DNA from: Turritopsis dohrnii
Taxonomy: Eukaryota; Cnidaria; Hydrozoa; Anthoathecata; Oceaniidae
DNA: 64,000 nt
Direction: 5' to 3'
Assembly: GCA_027922465.2 (NCBI GenBank)
Contig: BQMF02000659.1
Coordinates: forward strand, 1 to 64,000
The notes under the pieces are model-generated. The model was not told the DNA's origin. It did not search any database and saw only the letters and a list, made by a program, of their open reading frames with translations. Numbering within the stretch: position 1 is the stretch's first letter; each line of letters begins with the position of its first letter. Below are positions 23,012 to 35,803 of this stretch, piece by piece. The position numbers and the translations under genes are program-made.

Positions 23012-23403
23012 GGGAAGAAATGGTTTGCGGAAGAAATTTTTGTGAATATATTTTTGCGGATAAATGACACAAAAATGCCATTTTTTGCGGAATTAATTTT
23101 TGCGGATGCAAGGAATTAATAACCTCTTGCAAGTGCAGATGCTGCTTGTATTGTTATTGACGAATGAGTAATAAGTCCTTAGATGTTCAATAACTTCGAC
23201 TTCTTTCCTTTATCATTTTTCAAACGTTTTGTATTTATATGCAAAGCAAAGTGAAAATTCAATTCTTTATGGATAAAAAATATGGAGAATTTTGCGGAAT
23301 CTATTTTTGCGGATGACCAATATTTATTCATTTTTACGGAATTTAATTTTGAGGATTTGAGCGAAAGTTCTGCACAAATTTTTTTCGCAAACAATTTCTT
23401 CCC
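23012..23403. mobile_element. 392-bp TTAA MITE nested in transposon copy 1
   Basis: GGGAAGAAATGGTTTGCGG at the left is inverted at the right (GCAAACAATTTCTTCCC), and both ends abut TTAA (23008-23011, 23404-23407). Repeated TTTTTGCGGA motifs lie subterminally. It is present at the same place and length in copy 2 (55142-55533), so it inserted before the host transposon spread. Confidence 0.75.
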
Positions 23404-24724
23404 TTAAGGTATATAATCTGGTAGGTTTTGGCAGATTACAATTTGTGTGTAATTGCATATAAACATTTAGGCTAGGAGAAAAAACTGTCTCTTTATACAA
23501 TATGCTTATGACTTACAATAAAAATATCCTTAATAAAAAAGAATCACTTAATAAAAGCCCCCAAGTCATCTGGGCAAAGATTGAATTCTGTGAGAGAAGA
23601 TCCTTCATTTTTAAATTACAGCTAGGTTCATGACATTCGTAAAGCCTTTAGGAACTGAAAAATGCATTTTATGGAAAGACCCATCAGAGAACCCTTCAAA
23701 TCAACAGAAAATATTAGTATGAGTTTCTGCAAATTCTCATGAAAAGAATGGATAATCTTTATAAAACAATATGTCACGCTTAAAATTTACTTTAAAAGAG
23801 ATGTATCAAGGTATTCTGTGTCTGGGTAGGTTGACTGTAAATCATGCTTTATTAGCTTTTTCTTACCAAGTTTGGTGTCTCAAAAGGTATATTAATGTTT
23901 TGGAGTTTTTTCGTAGCCTTTTCTAGGTTTCCCCCTCCCTTTCTATTTTCTTTTCCCTTTATATATATATAACAGATGACTTCCTAAGTGACATTGTTTA
24001 TAATGCGTATGTGTTCTTTTCTTGATGATTTCTTAAGGATCAAGTCATTTCTGTCGACTTAGTCCTCTGAGGGGTCATTTTGATAATAACGAAGACGTTT
24101 AAAAATAGACATTAGCACTTTCACTTACTTTGATACAGATTTTAATTATTTTTCAGTTTGTAAATGGTATTAGCATGCATATATAAGCCAGTGAAACTAT
24201 TCAATGATCTGAAATATCCCCCAAAATTGAAACTAACAAAGAATAATATGAAGATCCTCAAGAGTTTTTTGTGCTCAACATCCACTTTCATTAAACTTTC
24301 AAAAAAACAGATACAAGCTTGAAATTTTTTGTACATGAAAATTTGCTCTTTCGGCTTTTAGAAAAACCCAACACCAAAGCCAGGAAAATTCATTATCATA
24401 TGAAAATCCTTAATACAAATTTGACGGTAAAATCAGTCAAAATTTGCTATACTTGTTTGAAGTGTGAAACAGCACCACAAACACCAACTTCTGTAGATGT
24501 AAACTGATGAAAACAAAGCTTCGAGCTTTCCAGAATATTCCTTGCTAGCTTCCATTTACATCACGCTTATTTATTTATTGATTTTTGCCATCTGAAAAAG
24601 CGCCTTTTATACATTTTTGCTGGGCGTCAAAAAAGACTTTCCGCCATCATGAAAACTCGTGAAATTTGAACTACCGAACTGCGCATGCTCACAATAAACG
24701 CCGCTTAGGAAACAGACGTGCTGT

Positions 24725-24965
24725 GATCTTAAGTTTACCTGCAATTTTAGTTTTGTCTTCCAAGATAATGAAATGATCATTTAACTCTTCAACTTTTTTT
24801 TCAATGAGTTGTTTTTCTTTTAGTTTGATTTTCCTTTGTTGCAGCCAAAATGGTTGGCAAACACGGTTCCGATCACATTTTCCACGATGGTTCTTCAATT
24901 TTGAACATTTGCGAGATCTTGAACATAAGTTGGTAATACCTAGGAGGATAGAAAAAGAGAAGGAG
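24725..24965 (-). CDS. Cys-rich exon of an unknown divergent gene
   Basis: After an acceptor TCCTCCTAG at about 24944-24952 the minus strand is open: NLCSRSRKCSKLKNHRGKC, then CDRNRVC and a lysine/glutamate-rich, probably coiled-coil segment (KEKQLIEKKVEELNDHF). It ends at a GTAAAC donor at about 24738. The spaced cysteines and histidine suggest zinc binding. The gene points away from the one at 25199, and its downstream exons are separated from it by transposon copy 1. The family is not recognised; it is probably of mobile origin like its neighbour. Confidence 0.45.
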
Positions 24966-25198
24966 AAACAACTCTATTATGTTTATAGAAAACAGCGGCG
25001 ATGCGATAGCAGGTACCTTCATACAAAATATAATTTTAAAAATTAGCGGTTTCGTGCATAATTTAGTTTATACAAAAGAATAATTTGATCAACTTCAACA
25101 CGATTGGTTTCTTAAGAAACAATATAGGTCGACGTTGATTGGCATAATTTCTCCTAACATATGAAATGTGAAAAATGTTTTGAGAAATCAGAAAGAAA

Positions 25199-26935
25199 AT
25201 GGCAGCGTATGAAGAAGACGAGAACGGTTTTGTGAATTGTGATTTTGAAATTGATGAAGTTAAAGAGATACCAATCGAGTTGCTAAATGAATTTGACGTA
25301 TACGAAGATATTGAAATTGAAGTACCAGATGATTTAGACATAAATGAAATACAAGATGAGCTGCAACTGGCTGAGCTTCCCAAGATAACTTTTGTTGATG
25401 AAGAAGATATTTTTGTTAAAGGGAATAGAGCAATGGCAACAAACTCTTTAGAATTGATTTGTAGTGTATGTTTTCAACGTTTTAAGAAGAAGTTCTATTA
25501 TGACAAACATGTGCTATCATGTGGTAAGCAATTTCATTTTATTTCAACCTCCCACCACGAAACTGTCTCACAAAACAAAAATTATATCCTCTCAAAGTTT
25601 GTTCTTCATAAATCATACAATCAACAGCAAACAAACTTATTTAATTTATACGTAGATAATGGGTCCAACATCAACACTTACAATGCTGAAACTGCTAGTA
25701 GTAGTAACAAGCAAAGAAAGACCGACAAGCAACGTGAGTATATATTTTGTATGTTTAAGTCCTTTTCTGTAGTTAGTGTGTGGCCCATACCAAAACCCCT
25801 GGTGTGAGTATGAAGTTTATTATACCAGCATTCTGTAGGTAGAGTGATGGCTGTGTTTTTTTTTATTTTCGTAGAGCATATAAAGTTACAAGATGAAGAG
25901 TTCATAAATGCAGCTCATTTAATGGTCATCCAGTCCCTTTCAGATGTTCTAAATGATGTAAATTTAAAAATCGAAATTGGCAATACCAAAACACCTGGTA
26001 ATACAGCGCAATTTTTGGCAGAGGAGTTGGTAACCAAGTTGCACAATCAGAAAAGCATCACACTTGCCTTAGCCTCTACAGTGTATGATGTTATTAAAGC
26101 TCACCCTGTTGCAAAGCAAGCTGGTTGTGAAATGTTGTGGCAACACATGCATCAGTTTTTCATAACAGACAAACTTAAATATCAGCTGGCTAATTTAATA
26201 GGAATAGATTTGCCATCCAAACCATTCAACATTTTATTTTTTTCTTCGGTCACAAACTTGATGAAATATATTTTAAAACTTCAAAATGAAGCGAACAATA
26301 CTGTAAAAATAATGGATATAGCTTTGACTAAAGAGGAACAACAAATTGTTTGTTATGTTGCAGGATTTATAGTCTATTCATTATTGCAAAAATATCAGCG
26401 AATCATGAAACATAAAAATGTTTTGTCGTATGATTTTGCATGTGCAGCTGTGGAGTTCCTAAATACTTTGAAAGTAAAAAGTATGGAAAAGCAGTCATCA
26501 CTTGGATTTTTGGATTTTACCAGAACCTGGGTGAATCTTGTAAATAGAGGTGGACTAGTTATTGTGAATGATGATATGTTTATATTTTGTCGTCGTGTGG
26601 AAAACTCTGTCCGAAAAATTCTAAATTTGCAGTTAATAAAAAGTTATAGAGGCGCAGACATTCGTTTCACCATTGAGAAACAAATTGAAAAGGACAACCT
26701 TATCGATGCAGCTTGGGAAAGTTTAGCTAGTAACTTGGCTAACAGAAGTCTTGCTGCGGTACTGAAGAAGCAAATTATTAGAAAGTGGGTAGACATTAGA
26801 ACGAGAGCATATGTTACAAGTTATGTCCAAGTGCTTAAAAGGAAGTTAGCAACTGTCAATAAAGAAAAAACAGAACAAAGCAAAATTGTTCTATCAAAAA
26901 GAACCGAACCAGCCATGCGCAAGAAACTCACATAA
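25199..26935 (+). CDS. Unknown protein with C2HC finger-like motif, 3 exons
   Basis: Exons 25199-25523, 25656-25733 and 25875-26935 join in phase (GTAAGC and GTGAGT donors; GTAG acceptors) to about 487 residues. The N-terminal 75 residues are very acidic. A motif CSVCFQRF...YDKHVLSC (about residues 90-107) fits a C2HC zinc finger. The long last exon is mostly helical, with blocks YVAGFIVYSLLQKY and NRGGLVIVNDDMF, and a basic tail (RKWVDIRTRAYVTSYVQVLKRKL in two parts). Proteins of this build in animals are often of transposon origin; a distant P-element-like C terminus is possible but I cannot show it. All exons are open, so the gene may be functional. Confidence 0.6.
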
Positions 26936-27100
26936 ATATGTAATACAGACTGTTTGTGAACTCAACTGACTTCTCAGTTAATTATTTACATGGCATATTA
27001 TTTTTTTGTTTTGTCTCTTTCCTGGATATATTGAGACTTTTATGATTCTTCCATCTTATTTTCTGCAGGACAATTTTTTTTATTCCTTTTTATTACATTA

Positions 27101-29738
27101 CTAGTATCCCGGGTAAAAACTTTTTACCGAACTTAACTTCGAAAACATTAGGTTAAATCCACCATTCCTGTGTACGTACCCTGTGACGAAAAAATAAATC
27201 ATGGAATCGCAACTCAAAAACATCCCAGGAGGCGTCGCTCGCCACCCATGTTCAGTATGCGTTGTGTCGCAGAATTTAACTCTTGGAAAAGTTTCTTTTC
27301 AGGCATTAATTTTTTAATTCATTTCTTACATTCAGAAAACTTAAAACAGAAACAAATAGCAACATGGCTCAGAATATATATTCATACGCAGAAGAGAAGT
27401 AACTTTAATGTAAAAAAACGCAATATATAACACAGAACCGTTTACCCAGACATACAAAACCAAACATTGAATAATATTACAAAAATGATACCTTCCAACT
27501 TTTTCTTTTGTTCAAAAGTTACTTCTGGACTGCAACCATTAATGAATTTTTGAAATGATATAGTTAGTTCTTCCCAAAACCATCAACATCATGATTAAAA
27601 CCATGAGTTTCATTTCTTTATGCTTTTTTTATTATTGCCTAAAAGAATAATGTTTCAATTGTAATACCGAAAAAAAAAAGAAACAAAAAAAAAAAAAGGA
27701 AATTCAAGTACGTATTTATCCTAAAAACAATATCTAAGAAGAAAAATTTACACAAAAGATAAAAAGTCACAAATCAAATCATAAATTCAAAGTTATATAC
27801 CTAAGCATAGTACGTAAACGATTACCATAACACAAAATATGCATAAACGCGATAAAATATAAACTTAAGAAAAATACAGCCAACAACACTTATTTTTTGT
27901 AAGATAGTTTCATTGCACAGTCATTAAGTAAGTAAATCTTAAGTAACCCTCTCGACATTATAACCCATCATGTGCTTCATTTCTATTTTAACAGATCAAA
28001 ACATTAAAAAAACATATACAAAAAACCTAATCATGCTATGACGAAATCTAAAGAAAAACAAAACAAAGTAAAAGAAACTTTGAAAATGTATTAACCTTAA
28101 AAATAATAATTAAAAACACAAACGTGATGACAGAATTAGTATAGCTGAAAAATTTTTAACATATGAAAACATTCGTGGAGCCATTTTTTATTTCCAGTTC
28201 AAAGCTCCTCTCTGCTGGAAAATTCAAAACACAACAGTAAACTAAACATCCCTCTTATCCTTTATTTATCCACTAATCTAACTGTGTTTAACTAAATAGA
28301 TACTATTTAGTTAACTATTTAGTTTAGATAACTTTACCTTTCAATACCAATTCACATCATCATGATAGTAAACAATATTGATCATGTTCTGTAGCCATTA
28401 TCAAACACTTCTAAACTCTTTTACTTTCTGTATTTCATACCTGTAAACAAATTAATAACACTCGATTAACTTTCCAGCATACTTTCCTAATGTAAAGATA
28501 CACTTTCTCTTTGCTTTCTATTGAAATTCCAATACCATTTTTATACAGTGAAAGTCATAAAAATGCTTTCTTCGTAACTTCACTTCATAACTGTGGAGCC
28601 ATTTTGAATTAAATAAAATAAGGAACAGCAACTTCGTTACCAAAACAAATCATTGACTGCTCGAGGGACATGCATCTTAATGATTTGATCGTTTTAACTC
28701 TGTTTTTACTCTCTTTTAACGCTGTATTTACTAAATCCGTTTGACTCATGTACTTACGTATATTACTTTATATCTTTTCCAAACAATTTCTCTCCGAAAA
28801 GAAGTAAAACCATTTTCTTCACCAATGTAAATAAACAGCATCCTTTCTGCAGCCATTTTTAAACAACTTCAACTTCATCTACACTACTCTACTGCTGCAC
28901 TCCCATAACTATTTGATAACTATAAAAAGAAATACGTAAACAGCTCGTAAAATAAAAATAGACTTTCTTCATCTCGTTCTTCGTTTCGTTTTCCTCTGAA
29001 AAAACCTATATATAAAAAACAACATCTGTTTAAAAACTCACCTAAGCATGTGGTTATACCTGTTCTTTTATTAATCTAAAATAAAATCTAAAATACAATA
29101 ACAATAAAAGTTTAACAATAAATTGATAACTAAAACGTAAACAAACATTTAAATACATTTAAATACTAACTTGTTCTTCTATTAATCAAAAATAACAGTT
29201 TTATAATAATACCTTTTGTTCGTTCGATCTTTCTGCAGCTAATTTTTAAAAACTTCACTGCACTTCTTCTGTATATCTAAATATGATTTTTCATTGTAAA
29301 CAAACGATAATAAAACGTTTTATAATAATAACAATACCTTCGTGCATACAAACCTGTGTTTCTTCGTCAGTTCTTTCGTCGATTTGCTGCCTAAAACAAT
29401 CAAATTTAAATTAAAATATTCGTATACAAAAAGAAACACGTCTTCTTCGCGAAGTTTCTTGCTCACGAAATGATCGTTGACAAATTTCGAACGATTAACA
29501 TTGCATTGCTCGCACTCCTCCAAAGACGTTTTTCGGCTGATTTCCACAGCGCAAGCCAAAAATAACAAAACGGAGGAGCATATACTAATCGCGAAAAATC
29601 AAAAAAATCACTCTCGCTTTGGCGTGGTTTTACGACGAAAAGGGAAAAAATAAGAAGGATTTGACCGTGAAAAAAAACCAAATATATCACTCTCTAAAAT
29701 AAAAGTGGTATGCACAAATGCGAATTAGTATAATAAGA
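27101..29738 (-). mobile_element. Candidate Helitron-like element, 2.6 kb
   Basis: On the minus strand the left end reads A|TCTTATTATACTAATTCGC (29738) and the right end has a hairpin GGTAAAAAGTTTTTACC, a CGGGATA spacer, and CTAG|T (27101). TC start, hairpin near the 3' end, CTRR end and insertion between A and T are Helitron hallmarks. No Rep/helicase frame is visible, so it is non-autonomous. The interior has several divergent copies of a GCAGCCATTTTTAAAC-type motif. Pairing of these two ends is an inference. Confidence 0.5.
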
Positions 29739-30366
29739 TATGTTGTTGTTTTTAAATCCGAGGTTTATTATCCCGGCGGGTAAATTTGTTGAAAAATCAC
29801 TGCAAAAGAGTGCATTTCTATAGAAATATACCCATAATTTCATTGAAAATGCTCTTCGCCGTTGTGGTTTTTTGACGATTTTGCCCGCTGGAATATGTTA
29901 AAAAGTCACACTCTCACTGTTTCTTACAAACTTCACTGTTTTTTTAATGATTATATTTTGGGGCTAAATCTAATTCTGACCTAGACTTAAACTTGCAACT
30001 GTATATATTTTGTGTTTCATTATTATTTCGGATTCATACGGAAGTCGGAAGATCAAAACTTTCATGATTTTTTTCCCGAGCTCTGACGCCCCTTAGTTAC
30101 ACGAACTCCCAACCAGCACATTTACTAAAAAATCTCTGTGAAGGAGTGCACTCCCATGCGCAATTTCAATAAAAATGCTCTTTGTTGCAGTGACATTTGG
30201 CATTTTGCCCACTGGGTTATAATTTACCTACACCCCACAATACGCCCCCGTCTACCCCCATCGGTACTTCAACGACGAATGATTTAGTTTGAAGTTTTGC
30301 AACCTTTTAGGGATACTGGGAATCAGAATTGTGACTCATTTACCTCCTCACGAGGTTGGCTGGAGA

Positions 30367-30450
30367 CATGAAGTTAGGGTGAAAAAGCTTGGGCGGCCAC
30401 ATAAATTTGATGACTGTCTGTCCAGCTTTTTCACCCTAACTCATGTTGCC
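30367..30450. repeat. Inverted repeat near 3' side of P-like gene
   Basis: CATGAAGTTAGGGTGAAAAAGC and its inverse GCTTTTTCACCCTAACTCATG (the former quoted in effect as ATGAAGTTAGGG plus TGAAAAAGC) are separated by about 32 bp. P elements carry subterminal inverted repeats, so this may belong to that element, but no terminal repeat could be paired with the other side. Confidence 0.45.
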
Positions 30451-30726
30451 TCTTCAACACATTTAAAAGCAGTCCACGAATCTCAATCCACGCAGTTACG
30501 TAATTGTTTTCACGGGGGAATGACAAATTAAGCGATTTGATGGGTTGAACATTCCACCATTGTGAAAAAGTGACATTTTACAAGTGGTTGGAAGAAGGAA
30601 AATTTAATTCAATGTAAACTCGATTTATTTAACAAGGATCATAAACGTTACTCCAGATCCGATAATGTTACTATGCATAAATCATAAACATAAAATCGAA
30701 AACACTAAATATATACAATACAAATA

Positions 30727-33700
30727 CTAATGCATTTCACTTTTCCTTTGTGGTAACTTTCGTTTATCGTGTACGTCTAAGTGATGCGGACAAGTGTCTT
30801 GTCTGGTGTTGCCACGCAGACCTGTAATTAGTTCGTTACCCATAACATTAAGCGAAAGTTCTTGGTTACCAAATTGAAATAAAGTCGGGTTCTCATTAAA
30901 ACCTCCAGCACTCCTTTGTCGCCCGAAATGTTGCTCCAACGGATCTTAAGAGAACTTCTCACTCATAAGAAACGATGCGTCAGTTTCTTCCAGCAAGAGT
31001 CGGGACAGTTCGACGAACGATTTGACTAAAAAAGAAAAGATTCATAGAGCCTTGATCTACAGGTTCACTTGATATTGGTATTGCCAGATGCTGTTACATA
31101 CCTACTGGAACCTGCTTAGAATTTGAAGCAAGACCTGGCAAGTACCAACCCCCATCCTTGGCTAATGGCAGTATTAGAAACACTTAATAACGTGCCTACA
31201 TACAAGTTGAATAAAGAATAATAAGAAACATCAAAATTTATAAAATGCACCTGTTATTCTCCAACCATGTAATGTCTGCTTGCTCAGACAGAGCCTGTTT
31301 TTTTCTTCTTTTGTCATTCCGATCACTGCTTGTGCTTGATTTTCCCATTTGTTCAAGTAATTTTCCAAAAACTCTTCTTCTAAAAACTACATAAAAGAAA
31401 TATTATGGGTACAATTTTCTTTTTAAATCTCGAACAGGTTCCACTGGATACAATAAATACAATGAAACTAAAACCTGGCACTGTTTATGGAATGGAAAAG
31501 GCACATTTTAGGGCTTTCTTGGTATTATTTTGCATAAAAAGCAAAGTGGACAAGATCAGACAATAAGGCAACTGTTCTCCAAGAAAACTGTGTCAATAAT
31601 ACCTATCATATACCTTAAATCTCCAATCATCTGCACTTACATATGGTGCAAGCTCTGGCTTCCTTGATTTACGATGTTCATCCTTCTTCGAAACATTCAG
31701 ACAATCGAAGACTCTGTCAAACATTTCAATAAACTTGATAGTACCTGCAGTGTTATGCAGACCCTGTGCAGCCAAGCCTTTGGCAGTTGTCTTGCTTAGT
31801 ACCTAAAAATGCCAAGACTTAAGGAATCACTGAAACATGTTACGAATAGTAATTTACATAGTAAACTGGGAGAATGTTTACATACTTGAACTGCTAGTTT
31901 GACTTGCATTCTAAGTCTAGGTGACAATTTGATGTGCTCCTCTTTAAGTTTGTAAAGCATCCTTAAAGCTGGTGCAGCACGATGAAGGCCCAAATTCCAT
32001 TCATATACATTAACAATATGGACCCAACTTATGTCCATGCCATCAAGCTAAACAGAAATACAGCATAATTGACAAACCAAACGTAGTAATGCAATTGATA
32101 TACAGAATAGATTATATCACTATATACTTACATGGAGATTTCTTGTATTCAGATTTCCAAAGGAATTTTCAAAACAGTTTCTTGTGGTCTTAATCAAATG
32201 ACAATAGTCGGGAAACAAATAAATTTTTCGGTCTGGAGCAAACAAATTTGTAGTGAAATATTCATCTTCACCAGCCATTAAAGAATAAAACTTTCTATTT
32301 GGGGATGCTCCATCTGACACAAATGCCCTGACATAAAATCCTATTGATTCCAAGATTTTAGTAGCCTCCCATGCACATGGATACAACTGTGCAGAGGTGA
32401 AACCAGTCGAAGCAAAGTACCCAAAAGGGTAAACCAAATCGGAGAAAATTCCACGAACCATAAATACCATGACATATGTTGCAAATTCTCGCTCTGCTAT
32501 GTTATCTTCTCTACATGAATTCTGAAACTGCCGCAGCTCCTCATTAAAATCACCCATCTCAGTAAATCCAATCAGTTGCCCAGTGGACTTTCGAAAAACA
32601 AGGTCACTTTTAATTTTCATTTCATCAAAAAACTATAGAAACGTTTTTTTGAAAGTCTGGTATTTCTTCTATTCTTGATTTTGTGATTAAGTTGGTAATG
32701 ATATCTGGATTAAAACCAGTCATTGGATCTGTAAAGTGAATGTATTTTTTGAGGGTTTGCACACTTGGCAGTGTCAAAAATCCAATTCTTTTGTCAGACA
32801 TTTGTTTGTATGCTGCTGGTGACTTATGAAATATACTAAGGCTCCAACGAATTATCAGTGGATGCCATCTCATTCCGCGTGAATCAGATTTAGCGGCCAT
32901 TTCTTGATGCTGCTGCCATAGCAACCATTGAGGCGTTTCTTCATCAAAGCTGTTAACGCTATCTTTCATAACTGCTTTAAAAAACTGGTCTTGCCTTTCA
33001 TCCAAAACTATGCCATCTTTCTCAACATGTTCTTTTACTCTAAAATTTAACTGAGCTACTTTTCGCAATGCTTCAGAACGTGATTGCTGGGAATTCCGGT
33101 ATCGCTCCTCGAGCTCTTGCCTTGACAAATATCTCACGTTTGCTGAAGATGATGGTGAGGTAACATTCGATCTTGAATTTTCCCTGCTCCTGATCATTCT
33201 CAACCGGTCCCTCAAACCCTTACAACTGTTGCATAACTTTGTGATATTGTCAGTTAAAAGACTGCAAATGGAGCTTCTGATCACACTGAAGTTGCCTTTT
33301 CTCAATTCCACCATGGTATCAGACTCTAAGTATGCAAACTCTGTTAAGGTATCACTTGATGGGAAAGGCACCTTGTATTCAAATTTTGCTTTAACAATAT
33401 CTGGAAAATCAGTATTTCCACTGCATGTATGAACATTATTCCATAAAGATGAAAAGTTGTTCATATTTTCATTATTCAGAACAACAGGAAATCCAAATTT
33501 TTGCATTAAGTTGATATCAACTTCTCTTTCATAAACATGACATCTCCAGCTGTTATCCATGTTTATGGTAATTTTCAAAGTTATTTTGACGACTTCTAAA
33601 GATGTGTCTGGTAATACATAAAGTCTTTTGATATTATTTATATTGGATAATTTTGTATATCCTATGTTATCCATTAAAACATCAAGTTTTTTTATATGTA

Positions 33701-34019
33701 AACTGTCAGTGACCTTTAGTTTATTAGTTGAACTTGAGGTAAAGCACAACAAACATGAGTCATCATGAGGAGAAAATGTACAAGCATTACCAACATATTT
33801 CGGTGTAATTACCAATTTATTTAGTTTACGATTGCAACCATTACACAAATGCTTAGGAAACACATTTTCATCTTCTGTCAACACAGTAATACTGTAACAT
33901 GTTTCTATCAACTCTGCATACAAATTACATTCCTTTGGATTTACGTATCCTCTACTAGGCACAATCTTCCTTCCACACAACCGACATGTAGATTTTAATA
34001 TTTTTATGTGATTTTCCAT
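30727..34019 (-). pseudogene. P-element-family transposase with ZAD-like zinc finger
   Basis: Minus-strand exons are about 34019-32132, 32047-31886, 31802-31614, 31386-31251, a short one near 31120, and 31025-30727. The N terminus has Cys12, Cys15, Cys59 and Cys62 in the C-x2-C...C-x2-C spacing of a ZAD domain, where P-family proteins usually have a THAP finger. P-transposase blocks follow: RWHPLIIRWSLSIFHKSPAA, FDEMKIKSDLVF with the first catalytic Asp, SDGASPNRKF, DYCHLIKTTRN and DPLEQHFGRQR. A sixth A in the run at 32627-32632 shifts the frame just before the catalytic Asp, and a TAA at 30946-30948 precedes DPLEQHFGRQR, where related proteins have Gln. Both breaks make it inactive unless they are sequencing errors. 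Confidence 0.83.
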
Positions 34020-34592
34020 ATTACTAAAATGTAATATACATTTAAAAAGAATCAACACTACTTCATTAATATAACATTCCATATAATGCCCAGTCTTCTA
34101 GCTGTGAAATGAAATGGAAATACATGCAAGAACACCTAAAAATAAAGAACTGAAGTTGTTTTGTTTACACGTTCAATCAATAACCCGACTGTTGACGTAT
34201 CATTTTAAATTATTAATTTATGCAAGAGAAATACACAGAGATACCCCAATATTAAATGCCTAATCGTAGGAGAAACCGAGAAGGCGTGCAATTAGAAATA
34301 AAATAAAACGATGAAAAAATATAATAGGAACGACATATCTTGCACGCCAATCATAGATATAAGTATTTATTCTTTAATTACATGATCAGTCTTAGCACTT
34401 GTAGCAGCTTCCCAACGTCTTTCACAATACTCAAAATGGCCATTTCAGAATTTTATTTACAAGTTTCTTTGCTAAAATAGATGCAGTGCTAATGTACCAG
34501 CATCCAGTGATGTTCTAAGTGAATTTTTCACATATTTTACTGGATCCGGGGCAATTTTAAAGGTTTTCATTTAGTTTCATTTGAATAGGAGA

Positions 34593-34648
34593 AAATGGAA
34601 ATTGATCCAGTATTTATAAAAAAAGCATGGGACGAGCGCATCGCGCGT
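34593..34648 (+). CDS. Possible small first exon (MEIDPVF)
   Basis: ATG at 34593 starts MEIDPVFIKKAWDERIAR followed by a GTAAGT donor. The next acceptor, TCCTCCTAG at about 34742, lies in the 45-bp inverted repeat, but the reading after it soon stops. It is probably the 5' part of a truncated copy of the Cys-rich gene family at 24.9 kb. Confidence 0.35.
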
Positions 34649-34823
34649 AAGTTTCTTTGAATTTAAAAACAAAGGCAAATTTGAATAGAATTGAATAGCT
34701 TTGGAAATAGAGTTGTTTCTCCTTCTCTTTTTCTATCCTCCTAGGTAATACTGTAAAAAAGAATTCAAACTATTAATATTCTCCTTTTTCAAAATCTAAT
34801 CAAAAACGTAACTGTATACTGTA

Positions 34824-35179
34824 AAGGAAAAAAGTGTTTACGGAAGAAAGTTTTGTTGTTTTTGCGATTTTGGCCCAAATTGATATAAAGAAACATTTCA
34901 GATAGGATTTACTTCGCTGAATTGAATAAGGAGAAATAGTTTTTTCAACTTATTTATTTAGATTCACTGTGCAGATTAACAGCTTAACGATTCATTCCTA
35001 ACTTCAGTCTTTTCAAATGGTTCTTCCCGCAAAAATAATGTTTAACTACGGAATTGCAGAAGTTTTATCGCAAAAAAGATTAATTTTCACTAGTCGCAAT
35101 AGTTTATTACCGCAAAATGCAAAAAATTTTGCGGTTCAATTGAACGGTAAAACTTTCTTCTACAAACACTTTCTTCCTT
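34824..35179. mobile_element. 356-bp MITE related to the TTAA family
   Basis: AAGGAAAAAAGTGTTTACGG at the left is matched in reverse by CTACAAACACTTTCTTCCTT at the right, with TTAA beyond the right end and TGTA at the left. Internal TTTTGCGG motifs resemble the nested MITE in the 3.5-kb transposon. Confidence 0.55.
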
Positions 35180-35803
35180 TTAAGTAATGCCAAGAGGAAC
35201 CCCTAGGATGTGTACATTTCACATGGCCTAGCTAATGAGCCCGCACAGTTAAAATGAAATCTGCTTGTCTTGTCATTGTGTTACAAAGCCTCTTGGCACA
35301 TGACAGAGGACAATTAGGGGCTAAAGAGGTACATACCTTAAAATTTTTAGTATCACTAACCTTGACACTTCACTGTTTTCATTAGAGCTTTTTTTCACTC
35401 TGTACTCCTCCTCCAAACAAACTGTGTCAACAAGGAGACTCAAAACACTTGCAACATCTTCTGCAAGCAACTCATTGCTTTTTATAACATATATATGCAA
35501 AAAGATGTCTTATTACTTAAAATTTTGAATAAAACACTAAAAACAAACAATATAATTTTGGTCATATTAGCTAAACTTTTCCCAACAGCGTTTCACTATT
35601 TCTTGTATCAAAACAGTAGTGTAGTAGTAGCTAGAAATATGATGGTGCATTTACAGTTATGATGGGTATATAAATTAAGGAGCAGCCTCTCTCTTGAAGT
35701 ATTATTTCCTATAACATTTCAACAAAACGTTTTATTATATGATGAGACATTACCACAAGTGCAAAATCAAGGGAGACGTGTGTGGTGTGTCTATTATATA
35801 ATA

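Larger units (their letters stand above)
21219..24720 (+). mobile_element. 3.5-kb TIR transposon, copy 1 (non-autonomous)
   Basis: Termini are CACGTCTGTTTAC...and its inverse ...AAACAGACGTG, with a further shared block TATTGTGAGCATGCGCA inside each end. The flanks repeat CTGT (21215-21218 and 24721-24724), a 4-bp target duplication. A 3,505-bp copy lies inverted at 53834-57338. No open frame above about 85 codons shows a recognisable domain, so it is likely mobilised in trans. Four-bp duplications and a CAC start occur in Chapaev and some other superfamilies; I cannot assign one. It inserted directly beside the donor site of the Cys-rich exon at 24725-24965. Confidence 0.88.
24932..34750. repeat. 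Pair of 45-bp inverted repeats bracketing 9.8 kb
   Basis: CCTAGGAGGATAGAAAAAGA at about 24938 and the following GAAGGAGAAACAACTCTAT occur in reverse at about 34711-34750, nearly without mismatch. On each side the repeat is the end of an intron that stops with TCCTCCTAG. The right copy is preceded by a small exon (34593-34648). It may therefore be a truncated inverted duplicate of the Cys-rich gene rather than a transposon terminus. Confidence 0.6.

Noticed and set aside
25063..25383. Ser-rich 106-codon frame on the minus strand
   Set aside because: It is the antisense of the acidic N terminus of the gene at 25199; Glu/Asp codons read in reverse give Ser and Phe.
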